Positions 1 through 5,608 of a DNA stretch of 6,904 bases are shown piece by piece. Source of the DNA: JAAXQD01 sp032126435. Its GTDB lineage: Bacteria; Desulfobacterota; Desulfobacteria; Desulfobacterales; UBA11574. The DNA is taken from assembly GCA_032126435.1 (NCBI GenBank), contig JAQBBE010000289.1:1-6904 (forward strand). Reading direction: 5' to 3'. A program made the translations under genes and the position numbers. How positions within the stretch are numbered: the first letter of the stretch is position 1; every line of letters starts with the position of its first letter. The notes under the pieces are model-generated. The model did not search any database. It saw nothing but the letters and a program-made list of their open reading frames with translations, and was not told where the DNA came from.

Positions 1-147
1 TCCCCTGTAAACAAAGGATCCATCGAATTTCATAAAAAAATGGGGTTTCAGATAGAACCGGGAAATGGACAGCTGCTCAATGTTTCGGTCACCCTGGATT
101 ATAATTGCCCGGGTGATCCAAAAGTGCTATTCGTAAAAAAATTATAA
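1..147 (+). CDS. GNAT-family N-acetyltransferase, C-terminal fragment (5' end outside window)
   Basis: The first 48 codons are open in frame 1 and end in tandem stops (TAA at 145, then TAG). The peptide starts SPVNKGSIEFHKKMGF, which matches the acetyl-CoA-binding C-terminal part of GNAT enzymes: N..SI.FH.K.GF is the helix and strand after the pyrophosphate-binding loop. It ends DYNCPGDPKVLFVKKL, a tail typical of small single-domain bacterial GNATs of about 150-180 residues. Family knowledge says such enzymes move an acetyl group from acetyl-CoA to an amine. The substrate cannot be read from this fragment, and the catalytic core lies outside the window. A stem-loop at 165-183 follows the stop and may mark the end of its transcript. 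Confidence 0.8.
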   Translation, partial: SPVNKGSIEFHKKMGFQIEPGNGQLLNVSVTLDYNCPGDPKVLFVKKL

Positions 148-164
148 TAGAACTTTTCTGCAAC

Positions 165-183
165 TCCCGTCCTTTAGACGGGA
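165..183. repeat. GC-rich hairpin in the spacer between the GNAT and methyltransferase genes
   Basis: The arms TCCCGTC (165-171) and GACGGGA (177-183) form a perfect 7-bp stem with a CTTTA loop. No T-run follows on either strand, so it is not a classical intrinsic terminator, though it could still end the GNAT transcript or protect its 3' end. Its left side begins AACTCCCG (162-169), the same octamer that begins the hairpin at 1115-1136, which suggests both are copies of a REP-like palindromic family. The rest of the spacer (148-285) holds A-runs and a small inverted repeat, CAACG/CGTTG (239-252). I found no convincing sigma-70 promoter in it. Confidence 0.5.
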
Positions 184-285
184 ATATCCGCTGCACTCCA
201 AAAAAAGTTGAAAAAATCGTGTCGTGTTTTTGGATCGTCAACGCCGACGTTGTAAAACAATGCAGAAATACACAAGGAAAATGTG

Positions 286-1098
286 ATGGAAGCTTTTACA
301 CATAAATATGTCCATGGATATTCAGAAAGAGAAAATAAAAGGCTCCAAGATCAAGCCACCACCTTAACGGAGCTGCTGCATCATGACACCCAGTATCCGA
401 CTGGGGCCTCGGTATTGGAGGCAGGGTGCGGCGTTGGCGCCCAAACGATTTCTTTGGTAAAAAATAGTCCTGGAACGACCTTTACGTGCATAGACATATC
501 AGAAGCGTCTCTTCAAACCGCAAAAGCACGCATCGCGTCGGCAGGATATGAGAATGCAATTTTCCAGATTGCCGACATATTTAATTTACCTTTTCCTGAC
601 AACAGTTTTGACCATATATTCGTCTGCTTCGTACTGGAGCATTTAAAAAATCCATCCGCGGCATTATTTCATCTCAAAGCCAAGTTGAAAATCGGTGGAA
701 CCATCACGCTAATTGAGGGCGACCACGGTTCCACCTACTTCCATCCGGACAGCAAGGACGCCTGGCGAACCATACAATGCCTGATCGATCTTCAGGCCGA
801 AAGGGGGGGCAATTCCCTCATAGGCCGCCAATTGTTTCCTTTATTGACTCAAACAGGATTCAAAAATGTAACTGTTTCTCCTCGGATGGTTTACGTTGAC
901 TCGAGCAGGCCTGAGTATGTTGAAGGTTTCACTAAAAATACTTTCATTGCCATGGTCGAGGGGGTCAGCCGTCAAGCAATCGATTCTAAAATTATTGATA
1001 AAGCGCAATGGGAGAAGGGAATAACGGATCTGTATAGATCTGCAGAATCGGACGGGACTTTTTGTTACACATTTTTTAAGGGCATTGCCTATAAATAG
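286..1098 (+). CDS. Class I SAM-dependent methyltransferase, substrate unknown
   Basis: This 270-residue protein has a Rossmann-type methyltransferase core (residue numbers count the GTG at 283 as 1). Motif I, VLEAGCGVGAQT, is at residues 44-55 and binds S-adenosylmethionine. The acidic end of strand 2 is D71 in CIDIS. The region ADIFNLPFPDNSFD (97-110) is the post-motif segment, and FVLEHL (116-121) is the usual Methyltransf_11-like signature. The C-terminal hundred or so residues are a family-specific cap and give no clear substrate clue. There is no signal peptide or membrane segment, so it should be cytosolic. The ATG at 286 is preferred because AAGGAAA (274-280) gives better spacing to it than to the GTG at 283, which would add one residue. 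The gene lies between two hairpins that share an octamer. The kinase gene 69 bases downstream may be co-transcribed. Confidence 0.85.
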   Translation: MEAFTHKYVHGYSERENKRLQDQATTLTELLHHDTQYPTGASVLEAGCGVGAQTISLVKNSPGTTFTCIDISEASLQTAKARIASAGYENAIFQIADIFNLPFPDNSFDHIFVCFVLEHLKNPSAALFHLKAKLKIGGTITLIEGDHGSTYFHPDSKDAWRTIQCLIDLQAERGGNSLIGRQLFPLLTQTGFKNVTVSPRMVYVDSSRPEYVEGFTKNTFIAMVEGVSRQAIDSKIIDKAQWEKGITDLYRSAESDGTFCYTFFKGIAYK

Positions 1099-1114
1099 AT
1101 TCCCACCATGAAAC

Positions 1115-1136
1115 TCCCGCAAGCAAGCTTGCGGGG
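1115..1136. repeat. GC-rich hairpin between the methyltransferase and kinase genes
   Basis: The arms CCCGCAAG (1116-1123) and CTTGCGGG (1128-1135) form a perfect 8-bp stem with a CAAG loop, plus a closing T-G wobble (1115/1136). No T-run follows. The left side shares AACTCCCG (1112-1119) with the hairpin at 162-183. An ATG at 1108 could in principle carry the kinase frame through this palindrome. However, that start has no Shine-Dalgarno sequence and would add 20 residues not expected before a P-loop kinase strand, so the hairpin is better read as intergenic. It could be a REP-like element or an mRNA processing or attenuation site in a bicistronic transcript. Confidence 0.55.
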
Positions 1137-1167
1137 CCGAATAAGCGAAAGGCTGAAAAGTAAGGTC

Positions 1168-1689
1168 ATGGCTGAGAACTTATCCAACATTGTTCTCATC
1201 GGAATGCCCGGGTCGGGCAAGAGTACGGTGGGCGTCATTTTGGCCAAGATGACATCACACGACTTCGTGGATACGGACGTTCTGATCCAGACATTATACG
1301 GTAGATCCCTGCAAGACATCGTTGACATGGAAACCCATTTGGCTTTGCGCAGGATCGAGGAGGACGTTCTCTTGGGGCTTAACTGCGGGAATCACGTCAT
1401 CGCCACCGGAGGAAGCGCGGCATACAGTCATGCCGCCATGATGCATTTGAAGTCAAACGGTCTCATGGTCTTTCTTGACGTCGATCTCCCCACACTTGAA
1501 TCGAGAGTTATCGATTTTGATACGAGAGGTCTGGCAAAACGTCCGGATCAGAGCTTCGCAGACCTGTTCCATGAACGTTTCCCCTTGTATACGAAGTATG
1601 CAGACGTCACGGTGGCGTGCTCGAAACTCACCCAAGAAGGAGTTTGTTCAAAGATCATCAAAGCGTTGCGCCCAAGAAAGCTGATTTGA
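1168..1689 (+). CDS. Shikimate-kinase-like P-loop kinase (atypical paralogue)
   Basis: The protein has 173 residues, the normal length for shikimate kinase, which phosphorylates shikimate with ATP in the chorismate pathway. Walker A is GMPGSGKST (12-20). DTD (35-37) matches the Mg/shikimate-binding DxD. ALRRIEE (59-65) matches the FRxxE shikimate-binding motif, with R61 as the expected arginine. ERFPLYTKYAD (136-146) matches the adenine-side R.PLY..AD motif. Two family motifs are altered: the GGG loop reads GGS (81-83) and the lid RPLL reads RGLA (120-123). The substrate is therefore not certain, and this may be a paralogue rather than the housekeeping AroK. The ATG at 1168 was chosen because it gives a short N-terminus right before the first beta strand. 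Its Shine-Dalgarno sequence is weak (GAAAAG, 1155-1160), which suggests coupling to the upstream gene or low expression. Confidence 0.8.
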   Translation: MAENLSNIVLIGMPGSGKSTVGVILAKMTSHDFVDTDVLIQTLYGRSLQDIVDMETHLALRRIEEDVLLGLNCGNHVIATGGSAAYSHAAMMHLKSNGLMVFLDVDLPTLESRVIDFDTRGLAKRPDQSFADLFHERFPLYTKYADVTVACSKLTQEGVCSKIIKALRPRKLI

Positions 1690-1734
1690 AGCTCTCGTGA
1701 AAATTTATCCGGGTGCAATGCCGCTTCAGGGAAT

Positions 1735-1752
1735 CCACTCAATGTCGAGTGG
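1735..1752. terminator. Possible weak bidirectional terminator between convergent genes
   Basis: CCACTC (1735-1740) and GAGTGG (1747-1752) form a 6-bp stem with a 6-base loop. It lies 45 bases after the kinase stop and 3 bases after the stop of the minus-strand gene. On the + strand it is followed only by CGTTT, a poor T-run, and on the - strand by no T-run. Its position in the convergent spacer is the main argument for it. Confidence 0.35.
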
Positions 1753-1755
1753 CGT

Positions 1756-3918
1756 TTAACCCCATTCGTATAACTTCTCGATAAAATCTCCGATCGCTTT
1801 ATGGACTCTGCTTGCGCCCTTGCCTAAAAGAATGCCGTGGCGGTCATAGTTGTAAAGGATGTACGTTTTATCCTCTGATCCCATCAGGTCGAATGCTCTC
1901 CTCGATCCGCTGGGTTTGACAACCGGATCTCCAAGGGATTGGATCACCAATGCAGGCATGTCTATGGCCGGCAATTTTTTTTCAAGAGATTCCATAAACC
2001 GCTCCAGTTCCAACACCCCGGAAACCGGATTGCGAAAATAGTTGATGTGGGGATTTTCAGGAAAGTTTTCAACAAATTCTTTTTTAGCACCGTCAAGGCG
2101 AACCCGCTCCATCAGTCTGTTCCACACATCCACTGCCGGAACAAACTTTGAGGAAAAGTCTTTGAGTCTCATGGGCGGACAAACCGCGAAAACCCCTTTA
2201 ATATCTTTCACTCTTGCCGCCAGATCCAGTGCCATTCCGGCTCCGGCCGAAAATCCACCCACCACAACCTGTTCACATATGTTGCTGATAATTGCATAAC
2301 CGGTTTCGACGGAAGCCACCCAATCGGCATACGATCGTATGGCCAAATCATCCGGAGAAGTACCGTGTCCTCTTAAACGAGGGGCATAAACCCACAGCCC
2401 CCTTCGACCCAGATAGTCCGCCAGCTCTCTGACCTCAAGGGGAGCGGCCATATATCCGTGGATAAGAACCACCCCCAAATTACGGGATGTTCCCTTAATG
2501 AGAAACGGCTTGCCGACATCTTTCTCCTTTGATTCTTTTTTTATATAAAACTTTTCATAGTCTCGCTCGAATTCATCCGTCGCTTTTTTCATCAGATACC
2601 CGGCAATCCGCCGTCTCAACCAGAAGCCCGGCATCCAGGCCAGACGCCTTACCCTTCGCTGCAGCTTTATCAAGGGTTCAACTTCATTTGCGATAACTGC
2701 AACCGGATTGTCGATGCGAATACGATGAAAATCGAAAGCAGAAATAAATTTTGATGTGTCCTTTACCATCGAATCGCCCGTCGTTACGACAATGCCTTTT
2801 TCTTCAGCGACCTTGATAAAGTTTTTAAACTTGTTGAGCCGGTCGTCTACCAGCAAGTGTGTCTGATCCAAGCGGAGTTCTTTGTGGAGATATACTCCGG
2901 TCTCTTCAAGATTATCCCCAACCAATAGAAATGCCCTTCGCCTCAGATCATGCGCATCGATTCTTTTGAAAGGAATCAGCTTGAGCATGGATGCGAAAAT
3001 GTGATCATGGTTCACGGTGGTCATGCTGTAAATGGCAGACATGTAGCGCTGCATAATCTTCAGCGCGACCTTTCGCATTAAGCGCTTTGAAGGGATGGGA
3101 TCATCAAAGCGGATGCTATGTTTTGAAGAAATATCCCGTTTGATGGCCGATTGTTTCATAAACTTCTTAATTTCGATCGGTTCTCCAAATCGAATGTCCA
3201 CATCGACCCCGGATAGCAGCATGGAGCCTTCTGTCATAATTTCTTCCACAGCACGTTCCGGAATACCATCCGCCAGATGAACTGCCAGGCTGCTGAGAAT
3301 ATTCTCATGTGCTCTGAGGGGATAATAGGTAATGTTGACAGGAACAATATAGGTATGGCGTTCCAGAACCGGTTCCAGTGAATCGATCTGAAAAAGTTTC
3401 ACCAACCGTGCTGCTTCTTCAGGGAATTCCTGGGACATGATGCGCAACCGCTGCCGGTAAAATTCCGTCCGGATTGCCAGTGTGGCGGCCCCTGTGTGAG
3501 GCGGGTGTTTGCCGCCGGCATACGATATCATAAACCGTCCCTTTTCAACGATTTTCTTGTTTTTGACCATGCACCCTTCGGGAAAAATTATCCACATGGC
3601 CTCACCGGTCAGCAGACTCTTGATAATTAGAAGGTCTCTATGGGGATTTTTTGTGGAAACAGCCCCGACTTTTTCGAGGAATACACCCAGTCCCCCTTCA
3701 AAAAGCTGATAATCGGCAAGGGACCAGACCGGAACACGGGTGAGTTGATGGATATGATAGGGCAGAAAAAGTGTTTCGATCCGGGTAAAATGATTGATCA
3801 CAAAGATGACGGAACCTTCTGGGATATTCTCTTTGCCGTGGATCCGTATTTGGGCTTTTGAAAGGCCGGCCAGTGTTTTAATGGCGAGTCCTGTTGTTCG
3901 GTAGGCAAAAGGGTTCAT
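1756..3918 (-). CDS. Fused lysophospholipid acyltransferase (PlsC-like) and alpha/beta hydrolase
   Basis: This is a 720-residue, two-enzyme protein. Residues about 25-250 are a PlsC/PlsB-type acyltransferase domain: block I is NHFTRIET (42-49) and block III is FPEG (112-115), followed by a basic stretch. The catalytic motif is H43-x4-E48, whereas the family usually has H(X)4D. Residues about 280-460 are helical and basic and do not match a domain I can name. They may correspond to the helical part after the catalytic core in PlsB/GPAT enzymes. Residues about 470-720 are an alpha/beta hydrolase: oxyanion strand VLIHGYM (484-490), nucleophile elbow GFSAG with S557, acid D664 (SLGDPVV) and H694 (DRHG), resembling monoacylglycerol lipases and carboxylesterases. 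There is no signal peptide, and cytoplasmic membrane association is expected. AGGGAG lies 7 bases before the ATG. It is likely involved in acyl-lipid remodelling; the true substrate is unknown. Confidence 0.85.
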   Translation of the reverse strand: MNPFAYRTTGLAIKTLAGLSKAQIRIHGKENIPEGSVIFVINHFTRIETLFLPYHIHQLTRVPVWSLADYQLFEGGLGVFLEKVGAVSTKNPHRDLLIIKSLLTGEAMWIIFPEGCMVKNKKIVEKGRFMISYAGGKHPPHTGAATLAIRTEFYRQRLRIMSQEFPEEAARLVKLFQIDSLEPVLERHTYIVPVNITYYPLRAHENILSSLAVHLADGIPERAVEEIMTEGSMLLSGVDVDIRFGEPIEIKKFMKQSAIKRDISSKHSIRFDDPIPSKRLMRKVALKIMQRYMSAIYSMTTVNHDHIFASMLKLIPFKRIDAHDLRRRAFLLVGDNLEETGVYLHKELRLDQTHLLVDDRLNKFKNFIKVAEEKGIVVTTGDSMVKDTSKFISAFDFHRIRIDNPVAVIANEVEPLIKLQRRVRRLAWMPGFWLRRRIAGYLMKKATDEFERDYEKFYIKKESKEKDVGKPFLIKGTSRNLGVVLIHGYMAAPLEVRELADYLGRRGLWVYAPRLRGHGTSPDDLAIRSYADWVASVETGYAIISNICEQVVVGGFSAGAGMALDLAARVKDIKGVFAVCPPMRLKDFSSKFVPAVDVWNRLMERVRLDGAKKEFVENFPENPHINYFRNPVSGVLELERFMESLEKKLPAIDMPALVIQSLGDPVVKPSGSRRAFDLMGSEDKTYILYNYDRHGILLGKGASRVHKAIGDFIEKLYEWG

Positions 3919-3925
3919 GGACTGG

Positions 3926-3931
3926 CTCCCT
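3926..3931 (-). promoter_or_regulatory. Shine-Dalgarno of the acyltransferase/hydrolase gene
   Basis: On the minus strand this reads AGGGAG, 7 bases before the ATG (3918-3916). It fixes the start of the 720-residue protein. Confidence 0.7.
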
Positions 3932-3944
3932 AAAATGGTTGCTC

Positions 3945-3971
3945 AAAATAAGGAAATTCCGATACCGTCAA
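3945..3971 (-). promoter_or_regulatory. Candidate sigma-70 promoter for the acyltransferase/hydrolase gene
   Basis: On the minus strand, TTGACG (3971-3966) is a good -35 and TATTTT (3950-3945) a fair -10, but the spacer is 15 bases instead of about 17. It would place the transcript start close upstream of the Shine-Dalgarno sequence. It overlaps one GGAAATTC repeat copy. The support is weak and comes only from reading the motif. Confidence 0.3.
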
Positions 3972-3982
3972 ACTGGAAATTC
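3952..3982. repeat. Pair of GGAAATTC direct repeats in the divergent promoter region
   Basis: GGAAATTC occurs at 3952-3959 and again at 3975-3982, 23 bases apart start to start, or roughly two helical turns. The first copy continues as the near-palindrome GGAAATTCC (3952-3960). The pair lies between the two divergent genes, overlapping the candidate minus-strand promoter and just upstream of the plus-strand one. It could be an operator for a DNA-binding regulator. An 8-mer of this composition can also recur by chance. Confidence 0.3.
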
Positions 3983-3985
3983 AGG

Positions 3986-4020
3986 TTGCAGTTGACAGGA
4001 CAAGTAGCTATAATTAAATT
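3986..4020 (+). promoter_or_regulatory. Candidate sigma-70 promoter for the ferredoxin-mnmA-mtaB operon
   Basis: Two overlapping registers are visible, both with a 17-base spacer. One is a perfect TTGACA (3992-3997) with TAAATT (4015-4020). The other is TTGCAG (3986-3991) with a perfect TATAAT (4009-4014). The perfect -35 and the perfect -10 are only 11 bases apart, so they cannot work together. Transcription would start near 4021-4028, leaving a leader of about 40-45 bases before the GTG start at 4067. Confidence 0.5.
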
Positions 4021-4052
4021 AATATGTTTTTGATTAAAAATAAAGTCCTAAT

Positions 4053-4058
4053 AGGAGG
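4053..4058 (+). promoter_or_regulatory. Strong Shine-Dalgarno deciding the GTG start of the NIL-ferredoxin
   Basis: AGGAGG (4053-4058), 8 bases before the GTG at 4067, is a full match to the anti-Shine-Dalgarno core. It is the only strong ribosome site in the three-gene operon, since the next two genes have none. Confidence 0.8.
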
Positions 4059-4066
4059 AGGCCGCC

Positions 4067-4492
4067 GTGTATTCTAAAATACTGATTCTCCGCTTTCCAA
4101 AGACCGAAGTGGAAAAGCCGATCGTTTGTTACCTTGTAAAAGATTACGACCTTACTTTCAATATACTCAATGCGTCCATACTTCCCAGAAAAGAGGGGGT
4201 CATGGTTCTGGAACTCACCGGAACCCGAAAAAACTTCAAAGAAGGGGTAAAATATCTCGAACACCGGGGCGTTCAGGTGCAAAATGCATCCCAGGAAATA
4301 AAGCGCATCCGAAAAAGATGCTCCCACTGCGGCACCTGCACATCGGTGTGTCCAACCGGCGCACTGTCCATTCAACGACCTGAAATGTATGTTGATTTTA
4401 ACCAGACCAAATGCAGCGTTTGTGAACTTTGCGTTACCGCCTGCCCCACCCGGGCTATGGAAGTTCGCCCCTCAAATAAAACTTTTTTTTAA
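4067..4492 (+). CDS. NIL-domain ferredoxin with two [4Fe-4S] clusters
   Basis: The protein has 141 residues. Residues about 3-75 fit the NIL domain, a small ferredoxin-like fold also found at the C-terminus of methionine ABC transporter ATPases. The segment from LRFPKT through the VQVQ end has the expected length and pattern. It is followed by two cysteine motifs, C85-x2-C88-x2-C91-x3-C95-P and C116-x2-C119-x2-C122-x3-C126-P, the standard ligands of two [4Fe-4S] clusters. It should be a soluble cytoplasmic electron carrier. Related NIL-ferredoxins (Methanosarcina MA1822) are known to act with a COG1900 protein in making homocysteine from sulfide, so a sulfur-assimilation role has precedent. 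Here no COG1900 gene is in view. Instead its TAA stop abuts the ATG of mnmA in the same frame. A role in delivering electrons or sulfur to MnmA is inference. Confidence 0.88.
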   Translation: MYSKILILRFPKTEVEKPIVCYLVKDYDLTFNILNASILPRKEGVMVLELTGTRKNFKEGVKYLEHRGVQVQNASQEIKRIRKRCSHCGTCTSVCPTGALSIQRPEMYVDFNQTKCSVCELCVTACPTRAMEVRPSNKTFF

Positions 4493-5608
4493 ATGAAGCG
4501 CCAAACAGCCATTGCCTTAAGCGGCGGCATAGATTCTCTGATGGCTGCCCACCTGTTAAAGGAACAGGGACATAAGATCATCGGAATTCACTTTCTTACC
4601 GGACACGAAACTCAATCTCCGGATGACCATCGGAATACACCCCGTGCGAACACGGATACAGCGAATCCGTCTTTGGCAAAATCTCGGGCTTCGCACAAGC
4701 TTTCATACATTGCGGATCAGCTCGATATCGAAATTAAAATAATAGATTGCAGCAGCGAATTCAAAAACAAGGTTGTCGATTATTTCATTCAAACCTATCG
4801 GGCCGGTCAAACCCCCAATCCATGCATGGTATGCAATCCGTCGATTAAATTCGGAACTGTTTTTGACTTTGCCCGAAAACTGGGTGCATCAACCCTCGCC
4901 ACCGGTCACTATGCCAGAATAAACAGGGGCAACACAGGAAAGTTTTATCTTCTTAAAGGGATCGACCCGAAAAAGGACCAGTCCTACTTTCTGGCACTCT
5001 TGACCCAGCAACAACTGGCCGGCGCCTGCTTCCCTCTTGGAACCATGACAAAGTCCGATGTTGTCAAGCTGGCCGCGAACAAGGGCTTCATACCGATTAA
5101 AAGAAAAGAAAGCCAGGATGTATGCTTTATCAGGGATAAAAATTATGGCGCGTTTCTTGCCCAACAACAGGAATTTGAACCGGCACCCGGTCCGATAAAA
5201 GATGTCAGCGGCAACGCCCTGGGTGAGCACAAGGGGCTTCATCTTTTCACCATCGGCCAGCGGCGGGGAATTAACTGCCCGGCTTCCGAGCCATACTACG
5301 TGATCCGTATGGACCCCGGAGAAAACCTCCTAACGGTTGGGTTTAAAAAAAATTTGCTCGCTTCGGAATGCAGGGTGAAAAATATTAACTGGATCCAGGA
5401 AACACCGGGTCGCCCGATTAACGTCTACACGCGCCTTCGGTACCGTCACAACCCAGCAGCATCCAAGCTGCTCCCCGTTAACGGAAAAACAGCGATTGTC
5501 CGATTTGAAAGACCCCAGGCGGCGATTACTCCCGGACAATGTGCTGTATTTTACCGGAATGATGAGGTGCTCGGCGGTGGCTGGATTGCGCCCATACAAA
5601 ACATATGA
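4493..5608 (+). CDS. mnmA: tRNA-specific 2-thiouridylase MnmA, CXXC ([4Fe-4S]) type
   Basis: The enzyme adenylates and thiolates U34 of tRNA for Lys, Glu and Gln. The 371-residue length is normal. Visible motifs are the PP-loop SGGIDS (10-15), TPNPCMVCN (107-115), ATGHYAR (136-142), KDQSYFL (161-167), SQDVCFI (207-213), FTIGQRRG (252-259), the C-terminal ITPGQ (345-349) and LGGGWI (360-365). Cysteines C111, C114 and C211 form the CXXC plus Cys set. In the E. coli type the first of these is Asp. The Cys form was shown in Thermus thermophilus MnmA to hold a catalytic [4Fe-4S] cluster. Residues about 38-67 are a polar, low-conservation insert. The start codon directly follows the upstream TAA and has no Shine-Dalgarno sequence (a run of eight T precedes it), so translation is probably coupled. 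The end overlaps mtaB by ATGA. Confidence 0.95.
   Translation: MKRQTAIALSGGIDSLMAAHLLKEQGHKIIGIHFLTGHETQSPDDHRNTPRANTDTANPSLAKSRASHKLSYIADQLDIEIKIIDCSSEFKNKVVDYFIQTYRAGQTPNPCMVCNPSIKFGTVFDFARKLGASTLATGHYARINRGNTGKFYLLKGIDPKKDQSYFLALLTQQQLAGACFPLGTMTKSDVVKLAANKGFIPIKRKESQDVCFIRDKNYGAFLAQQQEFEPAPGPIKDVSGNALGEHKGLHLFTIGQRRGINCPASEPYYVIRMDPGENLLTVGFKKNLLASECRVKNINWIQETPGRPINVYTRLRYRHNPAASKLLPVNGKTAIVRFERPQAAITPGQCAVFYRNDEVLGGGWIAPIQNI

Noticed and set aside
239..260. Small inverted repeats CAACG/CGTTG and TTGT/ACAA before the methyltransferase gene
   Set aside because: The arms are only 4-5 bases, with no promoter beside them to support an operator call.
1108..1167. In-frame upstream ATG at 1108 that would lengthen the kinase by 20 residues
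   Set aside because: There is no Shine-Dalgarno sequence, the added peptide is encoded by a GC-rich palindrome, and shikimate kinases begin just before the Walker A strand. The ATG at 1168 gives the usual length.
3975..3989. Sigma-54-like promoter (GG at 3975 and GC at 3988)
   Set aside because: The GG and GC elements are 11 bases apart instead of the strict 10, and the -24 box is poor (TGGAAA).
4027..4040. TTTTT-GATT-AAAAA inverted repeat in the leader of the ferredoxin operon
   Set aside because: A 5-bp all A-T stem is too weak to be a terminator or riboswitch element and is expected in AT-rich promoter DNA.
4034..4375. Minus-strand open frame of 113 codons opposite the ferredoxin gene
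   Set aside because: The plus strand encodes a clear NIL-ferredoxin with eight cluster cysteines. The antisense peptide shows no recognisable motif.
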